The notes under the pieces: generated by a model | Told to the model about the DNA's origin: nothing | Database searches by the model: none | What the model saw: the letters and a program-made list of their open reading frames with translations, nothing else | Part shown: piece by piece, positions 1 through 12,397 of the stretch | Position numbering within the stretch: position 1 is the stretch's first letter | Layout of the letters: every line of letters starts with the position of its first letter | Source of the DNA: JAIQFL01 sp035295745 | GTDB lineage: Bacteria; Acidobacteriota; Terriglobia; Bryobacterales; Bryobacteraceae | Assembly: GCA_035295745.1 (NCBI GenBank) | Contig: DATGIL010000076.1 | Span: forward strand, 124,001-188,000 | Direction: 5' to 3' | DNA length: 64,000 nt | Translations under genes and position numbers: made by a program

Positions 1-1
1 G

Positions 2-3000
2 ATCGTTCCCAATGCCAAGGTGACCGCGACCAAATCCGATACCAACAGCCATTTTCAAACCGTCAGCAACCAGGACGGCTTGTACACGGTGCCTTTCCTG
101 CCGCCCGGTCCGTACGATCTCGTCGTGGAGGCAAGTGGCTTCAAGAAATACGTGCAGACGGGCATGCTAATTGGCAGCGACACCCGCGTTTCGCAGGACG
201 TAGTGCTCGCAATCGGCGTGACCAGTGACACCGTAACGGTCACCGCCGATGCCGCCCAGTTGGAGAGCGTCTCGGCTTCCGCCGGGCAGGTCATCACCAC
301 ACACGAGGTCGAAAGCCTCCCGGTGAATGGGCGCGCTCCCATGGACTTGGCGATCCTGGGCTACGGCGTTGTCAACACCGGCGTTCGCGACCAGAACCGG
401 CCGTTTGAGAATAGCGGATTCTCCACCTTTGCAATGGGCGGCGCGGCTACTGGAGCCAATGCCGCGCTTCTCGACGGCGTCCCCAACATCGGCACCTTGG
501 GGCAGGACAAGACGCGGGTCTCATTCAGCCCGCCCGTCGATTCGGTGGTCGATGTGAAGGTCGAGGCGTTCAACGTGGATGCTTCGTACGGCGGTTTCGG
601 CGGCGGTACAGTGGAAGTCACCACCAAAGGCGGCACGAATCAGTTACACGGGTCGGCCTCGGAGTTTAACCAGGTCTCCGCCCTAGCGGCCACGCCCTTC
701 TTCACGAACTCCGCCAAGCAGCCGAAGCCGCCGTACCGGCAAAACCTCTGGAGCATGACAGTCGGCGGCCCGATCTGGGTGCCCAAGGTCATCAACGGGA
801 AGGACAAGCTGTTCTTCTTTTTCACCTACGAAGGATTTCAGGACGCCTACGCGACGCCGGCATACTTCACGGTGCCGACTGCCGCTGAGGAACAAGGCGA
901 TTTCTCGCGCCTGCTCTCGCTCAACAACAGCACCAAAAACTATACCCTGTACGATCCCAACACCGCGGTCCTCAACGGCAGCGTCATCACTCGCACGCCA
1001 TTTCCCGGAAACATCATCCCCCAAAATCGGATCAATCCGATCGCCAGCAAGTTCCTAAGCCTCTACATGCCCTCGGCGAACACCCAGGGCGTCTACGACG
1101 ACACCAACAACTACCTGTCTCCTGAAAACACTATCGACAAGTACCACGCCTTCTCCGGCCGCACCGACGTCAACATCAGCACGCGGAACAAGCTCACGAT
1201 CGTGGGCAGGACCAGCAACTGGTGCCAGACCGGGCCTAGCGATATCGTGCTCAATTTGGCCTATTCGCAGCATCCCATCTGCCGCGATCTGTGGGGCGGC
1301 ATGGTCGACGACGTGCACACCTTCTCACCCACTCTCGTGGGCGACCTCCGGATTGGCGGGAACCGCTACCAGCAGTACTCGTTCCAGCAGAGTGTCGGGT
1401 ACGACCCGACGCAGCTCGGCTTCCCATCCTATATTGCCGCCAATTCGACGCACCTGATGTTCCCGCTGTTCACGTTCTCCGACGGGTACGCAGGCAACGC
1501 GGCGCCCTCTTCCAACTACATCAGCCAGCCTTACAACACCTATCAGATCTTCAACAGCTTCACCAAGGTCTGGGGCGCTCATACCATCAAGTTCGGCGGA
1601 CAGGCGCTGCTGCAGGACTTCAGCAACCTGAGCTGGCTCAATGCCACCGGCGGTTACACCTTCGACGCCGGCACGTGGGTGAAGGCCTCCAGTACGGGCT
1701 CCAATCCGACACTCGGAGGATCGATGGCGGAATTCCTGCTGGGGCTGCCCACCTCCGGCAGCTTTGATATCAACTCTCCGGCCAAGGACGACTCGTGGTA
1801 CGACGATCTGTTCCTGAACGACGATTGGCATGTGCGATCCAACCTCACCATAAATATGGGACTCCGCTGGGAGTATGACGGGCCCACGACGGAAAGCCAC
1901 AATCGCCAGGTGGTCGGTTTCGATCCGAACGCGACTAACCAGGTGACGCAGGCCGCGGCCGCTGCATACGCCAAAAACCCGATCACCACGTTCCCCGGCG
2001 TCAACTTCCAGGCCACGGGAGGTCTTCAGTTTGCCACCGCCGATCATCGCGGCGCATACTCCACATCGCACAAATCGTTCTCGCCGCGATTGGGACTGAG
2101 CTGGTCGCCCAGCGCTCTTCACAATAAGACGGTGATCCGTACCGGTATCGGGGTCTTCAGTTACAACTACGGCGTGCTGCTGAGCCAGCAACCCGGATTC
2201 AGCGTCAGCAATGCCTACGTCGCGACGAATGACAGCTTCAAGACGCCGGCCACCACACTGAGCAATCCCTTTCCCAATATTCAGCAGCCGGTGGGAGCCG
2301 CCCTTGGCGTCAACACCTTCTTGGGCCAGAGCGTCACCTACTACGCGCCCAATCTGAAGGACGAGTATAGCCTGCGGTGGACCTTCGATATCCAGCAACA
2401 ACTGCCCAAAGACACCGTGCTGGAGATCGGCTACATCGGCAATCACTCCGTGCGCCTGGTGACCAACTACAGTCTCACCTCGCTGCCCGCTCAGTATCTC
2501 AGCACGTCGCCATTTCGCGATCAAACCACCATCAACGCGCTCGCGGCGGTGGTTCCGAACCCGCTGTCAGGACTTCTGCCAGGCACTACGCTCAACGGCA
2601 GCACGACGGCGGTCTCCAACCTCCTGAGGCCGTTCCCCGAATTCACCGGGGTATCCGTGAACGACCTGAACAATGGCGGTTCGTACTACCACTCGCTCAA
2701 TGTGAAGATCCAAAAACGGCTCACCCGCGGGCTGCAATTCGTGATGAATTACGATTACTCCCGCCTGATGGAGCGTATCAGTTATCTCAACGGCGGGTCG
2801 TACGCGTTGGAGAAGCGGGTCTCCGTCTACGACCGGCCCAACAGCTTCGTTTTGAGCGGAACGTACGAACTTCCCTTCGGCCGCGGCAAGCAGTATGGAA
2901 GCAACATGAATCCGGTGCTGGATGGCGTGCTGGGCGGCTGGTCGCTTGCCAGCATCTACTCGCTGCACAGTGGAGCGCCGCTGGCGTGGGGTAATCTGAT

Positions 3001-3352
3001 CTATCTCGGCGCGCCGTTGAACTACAACGCCGAGAATGTCGACCACTCGTTCAATACCGCCGCTTTCAACACGGTATCGAGCCAGCAGCTATCGCAGAAT
3101 TTCCGCACATTCCCGACGCAGTTCAACAATCTTCGGGTGGACCACACCAACAATATCGACATTACCTTGACCAAGACGTTCACCATCAAGGAGCGGGTTA
3201 AGATTCAGTTCCGCGCAGAGTCGTTCAATTTGACGAACAAGCCGCTGTTCGCCTCGCCGACGCTTACCGCGACCACGGCCAGCTTCGGCACCATCGGCAG
3301 CCAGACGAACAACCCGAGGTACATTAAGTTCGGCCTGCGGCTCACATTCTAA
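2..3352 (+). CDS. TonB-dependent receptor, Oar-like (5' end outside window)
   Basis: Outer-membrane receptor of the acidobacterial Oar/CarboxypepD-reg class, which is thought to import oligosaccharides or other large ligands using TonB energy. The frame is open to the first base (I-V-P-N-A-K-V), so the GTG at 20 is an internal valine and the signal peptide lies upstream. Visible in order are the end of a carboxypeptidase-regulatory beta-sandwich (PPGPYDLVVEASGFKKY), a plug-like region, and a long beta-barrel with many aromatic residues ending in F (RYIKFGLRLTF), typical of outer-membrane barrels. The next gene, a pectin-degrading enzyme, begins 4 bp after the stop, so a pectin-derived ligand is a reasonable inference. 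The ligand cannot be read from the sequence. Confidence 0.93.
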   Translation: MVPNAKVTATKSDTNSHFQTVSNQDGLYTVPFLPPGPYDLVVEASGFKKYVQTGMLIGSDTRVSQDVVLAIGVTSDTVTVTADAAQLESVSASAGQVITTHEVESLPVNGRAPMDLAILGYGVVNTGVRDQNRPFENSGFSTFAMGGAATGANAALLDGVPNIGTLGQDKTRVSFSPPVDSVVDVKVEAFNVDASYGGFGGGTVEVTTKGGTNQLHGSASEFNQVSALAATPFFTNSAKQPKPPYRQNLWSMTVGGPIWVPKVINGKDKLFFFFTYEGFQDAYATPAYFTVPTAAEEQGDFSRLLSLNNSTKNYTLYDPNTAVLNGSVITRTPFPGNIIPQNRINPIASKFLSLYMPSANTQGVYDDTNNYLSPENTIDKYHAFSGRTDVNISTRNKLTIVGRTSNWCQTGPSDIVLNLAYSQHPICRDLWGGMVDDVHTFSPTLVGDLRIGGNRYQQYSFQQSVGYDPTQLGFPSYIAANSTHLMFPLFTFSDGYAGNAAPSSNYISQPYNTYQIFNSFTKVWGAHTIKFGGQALLQDFSNLSWLNATGGYTFDAGTWVKASSTGSNPTLGGSMAEFLLGLPTSGSFDINSPAKDDSWYDDLFLNDDWHVRSNLTINMGLRWEYDGPTTESHNRQVVGFDPNATNQVTQAAAAAYAKNPITTFPGVNFQATGGLQFATADHRGAYSTSHKSFSPRLGLSWSPSALHNKTVIRTGIGVFSYNYGVLLSQQPGFSVSNAYVATNDSFKTPATTLSNPFPNIQQPVGAALGVNTFLGQSVTYYAPNLKDEYSLRWTFDIQQQLPKDTVLEIGYIGNHSVRLVTNYSLTSLPAQYLSTSPFRDQTTINALAAVVPNPLSGLLPGTTLNGSTTAVSNLLRPFPEFTGVSVNDLNNGGSYYHSLNVKIQKRLTRGLQFVMNYDYSRLMERISYLNGGSYALEKRVSVYDRPNSFVLSGTYELPFGRGKQYGSNMNPVLDGVLGGWSLASIYSLHSGAPLAWGNLIYLGAPLNYNAENVDHSFNTAAFNTVSSQQLSQNFRTFPTQFNNLRVDHTNNIDITLTKTFTIKERVKIQFRAESFNLTNKPLFASPTLTATTASFGTIGSQTNNPRYIKFGLRLTF

Positions 3353-3356
3353 TCAC

Positions 3357-5642
3357 GTGAAACACCTAACCCTCACTCGGGCCGCTTCGGCGGCCCTTCT
3401 TTTTCTCCCCACCCTTCACTCCCAGGACACGCGCCAAGTCACCGAGCCGCACTTTCCTCCGTCGTGCGCCGTGCTTACAGCGCAATTAAGGGCAGAGAAG
3501 GGAGTTCTGTCCGATGCCGGCGAACAGAAGCCGGATACGGCGCGCATTCAATCGGCGCTCGACCATTGCGAGAAGGGCAAAGCCGTGGCCCTGCGAGCGG
3601 ACGGTGCCCAGAACATCTTCCTCACCGGCCCTATCGAACTACGTCCGGGCGTGACCCTGCTGGTCGACGCGGGAGTGGCGGTGTTCGCCTCGCGCAATCC
3701 GCGGGATTACGATGTCGCACCCGGCGGATGCGGACTCCAGCCTGCGCGTGGGCCGGGATGCAAACCCCTGATCGTGGCGAATCATGCGCCCGGCAGCGGA
3801 ATCATGGGCGATGGCGCGATTGACGCTCGGGGCGGCGCCAGACTCCTTGGCCAGGACGTCACCTGGTGGGACATCTCCAAAAAAGCGAAGGTGATGGACA
3901 CCTCGTACAGCGCTCCGCGGATTCTCGCCGTCACGCAGTCCGACGACTTCACCTTGTATCGAATCACGCTCCGCAATTCGTACAACTTCCACGTGGCGGT
4001 CAACCAGACCAACGGCTTTACCGCGTGGGGCGTCAAGATCCACACTCCCAAAACCGCCCGCAATACCGACGGCATCGACCCATCGTCGTCGACCAACGTG
4101 ACCATCGCGTATTGCGATATCGACACCGGCGACGACGATGTCGCGATCAAGACCGGCGCGACGGGACCGGCGTCTCACATGACCATCGCGCACAATCACT
4201 TTTATTCCGGCCACGGGATGTCGATCGGGAGTGGCACCAGCGGTGGCGTCAGCGACATCCAGGTCTCCGACCTCACCATCGATGGAGCGGACAACGGCAT
4301 TCGCATCAAGAGCGACCGCAGTCGCGGCGGGCTGGTGCAGAACGTCACCTACCAGGACGTGTGCATGCGCAACGTCGCCAATCCGATCCTGCTGACCTCG
4401 ATGTACACGACGCTCTCCGGCACGCGCCTGCCAATCTATCGCGACATAAGGCTCAAGGACGTCCACAGTGTGACGCCGGGCTGGTTGACGCTTCTTGGTC
4501 TTGACGCGGAGCACAAGATGGGCGTGACGCTCGACAATGTGACGGTGGATGGGCTTCGCAGCGACGAGATCGTCGTGGAAAATGCGGACGTTCGCATGGA
4601 GCGAGCCAGTCTGCCACTCAGCGGAAAAGGCGTGACCGTGGAACGTGGCGGAGGCGAGGGTTCACCTGTAAGCTGCCAGGCGCGGTTTTCCCAATTCCCC
4701 TCGATCGCTGCCCCCGAAGCAGCGGTGGCGATCCATCCCGAGGACAAGACGCTGTACGTGGCGGCGTCCGGCTCGGGTGATTTCTATTCCATCCAGCACG
4801 CTATCGACGTCGCGCCGCCCGAGGGCGCAGTGATTTCGATCGCCCCCGGCGTCTATCGCGAGGTTCTGAAGGTCACGAAGCCGAACATCACGTTACGCAG
4901 CCCTTACCCGGACCCGAAGAAGACAGTCGTGGTGTTCGACAAGAGCGCCGGCACGGCAGGCGGCACTATGAACTCGGCGACCGTGGACGTCCGCGCTCCT
5001 GGCTTCACCGCGGAGAACCTGACCTTCGCCAACGACTTTAACGCGACTCATCCGCAATTGCCGCAAGGGTCGCAAGCGCTCGCGATCGCAGTGAGCGACG
5101 ATCGGGCCGTCTTCCGGAATATGCGCTTCCTGGGCAATCAGGACACGGTGTATGCGGCACACGGCCGGCAATACTTTTCCGGCTGTTATATCGAGGGCAA
5201 CGTGGATTTCATCTTCGGCGACGGGCGGTCGGTGTTCGAGAACTGCGAGATCCACAGCACTCAACACGAGATCGGATTCATCACCGCGCACGGAAGGAAC
5301 GCCGCATCGGAAGACAGCGGCTACGTCTTCAATCACTGCAGGCTGACGGCCGAGCCGGGCGTCGAGCACGTCTGGCTGGGGCGCCCCTGGCGGCCTTATG
5401 CCAAGGTGATCTTTCTGAATACCGAGATGGGCGCTCACATCGAACCGGCTGGATGGCGTGAGTGGCATCCTGGAGAGACTCACTCGATCGAGACGGCTTA
5501 TTACGCCGAGTACAATTCGACGGGTCCTGGAGCACATGCCGCCGAACGTGACCCACACACGCACCACCTTACGGCCGAAGAAGCTGGGCGCTACGAGACG
5601 ACGCGTTACCTCGCAGGGACAGACCGGTGGAATCCCAAGTAG
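3357..5642 (+). CDS. Secreted bifunctional polygalacturonase (GH28) - pectin methylesterase (CE8)
   Basis: A 761-residue exported enzyme joining two pectinases. The GTG start gives a clear signal peptide (MKHLTLTRAASAALLFLPTL, cleavage near HSQ). Residues about 60-430 form a GH28 beta-helix with all four signatures: NTDG 236-239, GDDD 258-261, GHG 285-287 and RIK 316-318. Residues about 466-740 form a CE8 pectinesterase with GVYRE at 498-502, Q573, the QDT motif (Q595, D596), DFIFG with D617, and LGRPW with R676, so every catalytic residue expected for the family is present. The esterase would demethylate homogalacturonan and the GH28 half would cleave the exposed polygalacturonate. It lies 4 bp behind the TonB receptor, implying one transcript. 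Fusion of the two domains in this order is uncommon in my knowledge. Confidence 0.93.
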   Translation: MKHLTLTRAASAALLFLPTLHSQDTRQVTEPHFPPSCAVLTAQLRAEKGVLSDAGEQKPDTARIQSALDHCEKGKAVALRADGAQNIFLTGPIELRPGVTLLVDAGVAVFASRNPRDYDVAPGGCGLQPARGPGCKPLIVANHAPGSGIMGDGAIDARGGARLLGQDVTWWDISKKAKVMDTSYSAPRILAVTQSDDFTLYRITLRNSYNFHVAVNQTNGFTAWGVKIHTPKTARNTDGIDPSSSTNVTIAYCDIDTGDDDVAIKTGATGPASHMTIAHNHFYSGHGMSIGSGTSGGVSDIQVSDLTIDGADNGIRIKSDRSRGGLVQNVTYQDVCMRNVANPILLTSMYTTLSGTRLPIYRDIRLKDVHSVTPGWLTLLGLDAEHKMGVTLDNVTVDGLRSDEIVVENADVRMERASLPLSGKGVTVERGGGEGSPVSCQARFSQFPSIAAPEAAVAIHPEDKTLYVAASGSGDFYSIQHAIDVAPPEGAVISIAPGVYREVLKVTKPNITLRSPYPDPKKTVVVFDKSAGTAGGTMNSATVDVRAPGFTAENLTFANDFNATHPQLPQGSQALAIAVSDDRAVFRNMRFLGNQDTVYAAHGRQYFSGCYIEGNVDFIFGDGRSVFENCEIHSTQHEIGFITAHGRNAASEDSGYVFNHCRLTAEPGVEHVWLGRPWRPYAKVIFLNTEMGAHIEPAGWREWHPGETHSIETAYYAEYNSTGPGAHAAERDPHTHHLTAEEAGRYETTRYLAGTDRWNPK

Positions 5643-5785
5643 CCTGCCTCGCTTCTACGCGCAGCCAGTGATCGTGCCAAATCCGAAACGGAAGGTGGCA
5701 TCGTATACATCACCAGACCCCAGGCTGGCGCCTGAATCGGCACCGGCCCCGGGGGAGGGCCTCTGAATTACTGAGAGGAGGTTCT

Positions 5786-6517
5786 GTGCCTGATCATGAT
5801 CCAAAGTGGGATCGTCTGATGCCTTCCGCAACCGGCGACATGGAACTGCCGGCGCCTGCACCCAAAATGCGGGAACTCACTTATGAAATCGGCTTACCCG
5901 GAAGCGACAAGGCCGAATACACCTATGTCTACCGATTCTTCAACCAGTACCGTTGGGAACGTGTCAAAGCGCGCGACAAGCGCACCTTCACTGACACTCC
6001 AACCGGGACGCCGAGCCAGGTCCATCGGACGCACTACCTGAACTGGGGCTACGTGCTGTTTCAGAAGTGCGAAATATCGCGTACCGACTTGACATTGGAC
6101 GCGTACTATAACTTCGTGACCGGCGCCGGATTTGGTGTACCCGCCAGCGCATACGGAGTCGGGCGAACCGGGGTTGTTGCGGCAAAGTTGGCGCGATCCG
6201 CACCCGTCCGGCTCGCTCGCACTGCATTGGGAGTCACCGTCAGGGGTACAGGCGCGGCTGCCACCGCCGCCGCTGCTTCGACGGCGACTACAGTCGCGGT
6301 TGGGTTGGCGGACGCCGCGGCAGCCTTCATCTTCGTCAGCTATATCATGGCGTGGGTGGTGCCTGCCTCGACCAAGGAGTGGGAGGGTTGGATGCCAGTG
6401 GGTGGCGATTGGGACGAGTTCGTGTTCAAGGCGAATGACGTGCAACTGAAGTTTGAGACGAAGGTCGAGAAACGCGAAATAGTCACCGGCGTCAACAACG
6501 TTCAGGGGCGCCGCTGA
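5786..6517 (+). CDS. Hypothetical protein with Ala/Gly-rich hydrophobic segment
   Basis: I do not recognise this 243-residue protein. The GTG start is supported by a strong ribosome binding site (GAGAGGAGG, 5773-5781). Residues 1-100 are soluble-looking with many aromatics (YVYRFFNQYRWERV). Residues about 105-165 are rich in Ala, Gly, Val and Arg, and about 166-193 form a likely membrane segment (FIFVSYIMAWVV). The C-terminal 50 residues are charged. It has no signal peptide. It follows the pectinase by 143 bp and converges with hppA. The glycine/alanine-rich stretch could be a membrane-inserting or pore-like segment, but that is speculation. Confidence 0.7.
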   Translation: MPDHDPKWDRLMPSATGDMELPAPAPKMRELTYEIGLPGSDKAEYTYVYRFFNQYRWERVKARDKRTFTDTPTGTPSQVHRTHYLNWGYVLFQKCEISRTDLTLDAYYNFVTGAGFGVPASAYGVGRTGVVAAKLARSAPVRLARTALGVTVRGTGAAATAAAASTATTVAVGLADAAAAFIFVSYIMAWVVPASTKEWEGWMPVGGDWDEFVFKANDVQLKFETKVEKREIVTGVNNVQGRR

Positions 6518-6530
6518 GGACGCCCCCCTT
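6505..6530 (+). terminator. Weak hairpin at the convergent gene junction
   Basis: GGGGCG (6505-6510) pairs with CGCCCC (6521-6526) and is followed by CCTTTCC. It overlaps the stop codon of the upstream plus-strand gene and lies 11 bp from the hppA stop. The stem is short and the tail is poor in T, so this is only a candidate. Confidence 0.25.
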
Positions 6531-6540
6531 TCCTGCAAGT

Positions 6541-9039
<2,499 letters not shown>

Positions 9040-9134
9040 CTACGGAGATCCTCCTTAGGATTGCCGAGGTCTTTCTACGAGTCCGGATTCACCGGGTCAG
9101 GAAATTTCACAACTCGAAGAGGAACCGACCACAC

Positions 9135-9164
9135 AGTATAAGAGATATGCAGGTCGGAATTCAA
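9135..9164 (-). promoter_or_regulatory. Candidate sigma-70 promoter for hppA
   Basis: Reading the minus strand, TTGAAT (9159-9164) and TATACT (9135-9140) are separated by 18 bp. Transcription would start near 9128, giving a leader of about 90 nt before the hppA start codon. No other feature is seen in the 198-bp gap between hppA and rnc. Confidence 0.55.
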
Positions 9165-9237
9165 TGCGGTATCGGCGAAGACCCTTGGGGTACTGGTGGT
9201 TTAGCGTCCTAAGAATTCGGCTTGGTCTGCTTGGGAC

Positions 9238-9987
9238 TTACTCCCCGACCGGGCGGTCGGCTGGCTCTTCGAGCAGCAGCCGTTCGTAAACCCCCCGGGC
9301 CGCTCGCTGCGCCGCTACCTTTTTGGTGCGGCCCTCGGCTTGGCCCGTCCAATCCCTGCCCACGCGCACCTCGACCGTAAATGTCTTGCTGTGCTCGGGC
9401 CCCCGTTCTTTTACGATGACGTAGCGCGGTTGCGGCAGACGGCGCGACTGCGCCAGTTCCTGCAAAGCGCTCTTGAAATTCGTGATGGCCGGCTGGATAT
9501 CGGTGCCGGCATCTTCGTCGCTTGCCACGGGGGCATCCAATACATGCACCGATACGAATGTATGTGCGGCCTCAAGGCCCCCGTCCAGGTAAACCGCGGC
9601 GATCACCGCTTCCAGGCCGTCCACCAGCAGTGTCTTCTTGGCGCGGCCGCCGCTCATTTCCTCGCTGCGGCCCAATTCCAGATAGCTTCCCAGGTCGAGC
9701 CGGCGGGCGACACCGTGCAGGTGCGCGGCACTGACCAGATGCGCCTTCAATCGCGAGAGTTCGCCTTCCCGATACTCGGGAAAACGGCGCACCAGCGCCT
9801 CCGCGATCAGGAATCCGAGCACGGAATCGCCTAGGAATTCGAGTTGTTCATTATCGTTGAGAGGCGAACCCGGTCCGGTACGCGACTCGTTGGCGAGCGA
9901 ACTGTGAGTCAGCGCGCGGCGCAGCAGTTCGGAGTTGGAAAAATGGTAACCGATCTCCACTTCCAGCGATGCCGTGTCCGCGCGCAT
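9238..9987 (-). CDS. rnc: Ribonuclease III
   Basis: Double-strand-specific endoribonuclease used in rRNA and mRNA processing, 249 residues, a normal bacterial length. The nuclease domain occupies about 5-150 with the signature NEQLEFLGDS starting at 46 and the catalytic acidic pair D123/E126 in VDGLEAVIAAVYLD. A double-stranded-RNA-binding domain follows (about 170-240, ending in KKVAAQRAARGVYERL). The start is 12 bp after the stop of an upstream TPR gene, so rnc is probably the last gene of a three-gene transcript. It has the usual house-keeping role and no missing key residues. Confidence 0.97.
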   Translation of the reverse strand: MRADTASLEVEIGYHFSNSELLRRALTHSSLANESRTGPGSPLNDNEQLEFLGDSVLGFLIAEALVRRFPEYREGELSRLKAHLVSAAHLHGVARRLDLGSYLELGRSEEMSGGRAKKTLLVDGLEAVIAAVYLDGGLEAAHTFVSVHVLDAPVASDEDAGTDIQPAITNFKSALQELAQSRRLPQPRYVIVKERGPEHSKTFTVEVRVGRDWTGQAEGRTKKVAAQRAARGVYERLLLEEPADRPVGE

Positions 9988-9999
9988 GAGCCTTGTGCG

Positions 10000-10776
10000 C
10001 TACTTCTTAGATGCCGCGGCTTTCACGTTCTGTGCCACAGCCTTGATCTGAGGATGGAGTTGGGGGTCGGCCAACAGCTTATCGCAAATCTCAATCGCTT
10101 CCTGGTTCTTGCCGGCCTGCTGATAGGCAGAAGCCAGCCGCACCGAGTACGCTGCCTGCGGATCGGCATCCGCCGCGGTCTTGAACTCGGTGATCGCTGC
10201 ATCGTACTTTTTACGAGTCAGCGCCATCATTCCCAAATCGTTATGGGCTTCCGCGCTGAGTTGTTTCTTGGCATCGTCCCATTGCGCGTCCGTGATCTGC
10301 GGATTGGGCTTGGGAGCGGTCTTCAGATTCTCGATGGTATCGTTCAAATACTTGTCGGCCTTGGAGAGTTTCTCTTCTTTGTCGAGATCGTTTTCGCGAG
10401 TGGTGGTGGCCAGAATTTCGCCGAGCATCAGTGTGACCTGAAAACTCTTGGGATTGATTTCGAGCACGCGCTCGCCAACAACCTGCGCCTTGATGTTATC
10501 GCCTTTGCTCTTGTAAGCCTGTGCCTCCAACGTCAAAGCGGTCTCCTTGAAATCCGTGTCGGCGTACTTGGTGAGCAGATCTTCCGCCGCCTTGATGATT
10601 CCATCCTGGTTCTGGGAATTGGCCGCCATGAACAGATCGTTCAGCATCTGCGCCTCGGCCTGCGATTTGGGAGCGGGTCCCTTGGGGCCCTGCTTTGCCG
10701 GCGCGGGAGCTTGTGCCATCAGGCACGACAAACCGGTCGCCAATGCCAGGATACCGGTGAGAATCATACGTTTCAT
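10000..10776 (-). CDS. Secreted TPR protein
   Basis: A 258-residue exported protein with a signal peptide (MKRMILTGILALATGLSCLMAQA), a short Pro/Ala/Lys-rich linker, then tetratricopeptide-like helices. The best TPR is near residues 175-235 (AHNDLGMMALTRKKYDAAI, then LASAYQQAGKNQEAIEICDK). Such proteins act as scaffolds, but the partner is not visible. An AAGGAG ribosome binding site precedes the ATG by 9 nt. It lies 26 bp after another TPR gene and 12 bp before rnc. Confidence 0.8.
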   Translation of the reverse strand: MKRMILTGILALATGLSCLMAQAPAPAKQGPKGPAPKSQAEAQMLNDLFMAANSQNQDGIIKAAEDLLTKYADTDFKETALTLEAQAYKSKGDNIKAQVVGERVLEINPKSFQVTLMLGEILATTTRENDLDKEEKLSKADKYLNDTIENLKTAPKPNPQITDAQWDDAKKQLSAEAHNDLGMMALTRKKYDAAITEFKTAADADPQAAYSVRLASAYQQAGKNQEAIEICDKLLADPQLHPQIKAVAQNVKAAASKK

Positions 10777-10802
10777 ACCAAAAACTCCTTACGATGTAGC
10801 TG

Positions 10803-12266
10803 CTATTTCGAACTCTGACGCATACCATCCTGCGCCGCTCTGAGCGCCTCTTCCGATGCGCCGTTCACTTCCAGTGCACGCTTGAAATACTTGCCCGCCT
10901 CGCTGCCCTCTCCCGCCGCCAGCGACAACCTGCCGAGATAAACCAGAGTCCAAGCCTTAACCCACGGCTCGGGATCCAGTTCAAGAGCCTTCAAGAACAT
11001 ACGCTCCGCAGTTTCGGGGTCCTTCTGCCGGGCCGCCACCCTCGCGACCCCGTAGTAAGCAGCCGCGTGCATCGGTTTCTGATCGGTCTGCTGTAGAACA
11101 CTCAGAAAAAGCTGTTTGGCTTTGTCGAGTTCGTTTCCTTTGTAAAATTGTTCTGCGTCATCCAGCGTCTTCGCAACGCCCGTCAACGGGGGCGGCGGCG
11201 GAGGGGGAGGTGTCTTTACCGCTGCCCGATCCGCCGCTTTCACAAACTCCACCTTGGAAAGCCGCGCGTCCTCTTTCACCAGGTCGATCGCTCCGACCAT
11301 CTGCGAATAGTAGAGCAGCATCGACTGTTCCTGCTTCTCGTAAGCCGGCAATTGTTCCGCAAAATAGGGAGCCAACAGATAGCCTTCGCGCACCGCTTCC
11401 TGCACGGCTTCCGGCTTGTGATCCAAACGGGCTTCGATCGCCTTGATGAGCGACTCCGTGGTCAACAGCAGGAAATCATCTTTGAACGAATCGTCCAGCC
11501 CGCGTGCGCGCTGCAAGTGCTCGGCGAGCGTCTTCTTGCGATTCAGAATGTCCTGGTAACGTGTGGCCAGCGGCTCGAGCGAGTAGTGCAAATACGCATG
11601 CCGGACATCGAAGGTGCGGGGCTCGGGCGAGGGTGTGATCACCACGGTGTACTGGTTACCGTAACTGCGAGTCTGAATCTGGTTAGGCGCGGCCTGCAAT
11701 TCGATGAGAATCTGGAAATGACTGCCGCGGACCCCGGAGGTCTGCTGCCGCAGCAGCGAATTCACCTGCAGAATTGCATCCGAGACCGGCTTCTGGTACC
11801 GCTCGCAATACTGATCGATGGCCCGCTGCGAGCGCTTCCAAAGGTCCTCGATGTTGGCTTCCTGGTAGAAAGCGGCGAGCAGGAACGAAAACTCCTTCAT
11901 GCCGCTCACATCGGGCGGAATCTCGACGTCGCGCATCGTGATCGCAAAATTCGGCGGCCCACCAGCGGTCAGCGCAAACGAAATGTATTGGCTCAGGTCG
12001 AGGATATCGGTTCGCTTGTGGTTCTTGGCGACGAATTCCCGAATCGCGGGCAGCGAAGGAATCTGGCGCTTGGCCAGTTCCGCACGAATCGCATTGCGCA
12101 GCCCGTGATTGTTCCCCGAGGCCAGATCCGCGTCGTATCCCGCGGCGTTAATGGCAGCCATGACGGTGAATAGAGTGGGACTAGCGTCGAGCTGTCCAAG
12201 TTCGGGCGTGGCAGCACGGACCGTCGTGGCAAGCGCCAGGATTGCTGCAAAAGCTAACCGATACAA
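10803..12266 (-). CDS. Secreted TPR protein with polyproline linker
   Basis: A 487-residue exported protein. The TTG at 12266 is the only sensible start because an in-frame TAG lies 12 nt upstream and the signal peptide begins right there (MYRLAFAAILALATTVRA). Residues about 20-345 are an alpha/beta region I cannot assign. Then comes an eight-proline linker (near 352-360) and two to three TPRs (DDAEQFYKGNELDKAKQLFL; AYYGVARVAARQKDPETAER; YLGRLSLAAGEGSEAGKYFK). It heads the operon TPR-TPR-rnc. Its N-terminal half may be a separate acidobacterial domain. Function unknown. Confidence 0.78.
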   Translation of the reverse strand: MYRLAFAAILALATTVRAATPELGQLDASPTLFTVMAAINAAGYDADLASGNNHGLRNAIRAELAKRQIPSLPAIREFVAKNHKRTDILDLSQYISFALTAGGPPNFAITMRDVEIPPDVSGMKEFSFLLAAFYQEANIEDLWKRSQRAIDQYCERYQKPVSDAILQVNSLLRQQTSGVRGSHFQILIELQAAPNQIQTRSYGNQYTVVITPSPEPRTFDVRHAYLHYSLEPLATRYQDILNRKKTLAEHLQRARGLDDSFKDDFLLLTTESLIKAIEARLDHKPEAVQEAVREGYLLAPYFAEQLPAYEKQEQSMLLYYSQMVGAIDLVKEDARLSKVEFVKAADRAAVKTPPPPPPPPLTGVAKTLDDAEQFYKGNELDKAKQLFLSVLQQTDQKPMHAAAYYGVARVAARQKDPETAERMFLKALELDPEPWVKAWTLVYLGRLSLAAGEGSEAGKYFKRALEVNGASEEALRAAQDGMRQSSK

Positions 12267-12397
12267 GAAATCCGCCTAGAATACAACCAGTCTACCGTAC
12301 TGACCGGCATTAGCGCCCGGTCCCGAACCGTAAAACGGATCGGGAAGTCCGTTGGCGATCATTCAGGTTGGCGGCTGTTGACGCCTTACGACCGCCA

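Noticed and set aside
1325..2524. Long antisense frame of 399 codons
   Set aside because: It lies opposite the TonB receptor barrel, and no start signal or domain is visible.
9040..9237. tRNA or structured RNA in the hppA-rnc gap
   Set aside because: No cloverleaf or CCA end is seen; only a promoter and a leader can be supported.
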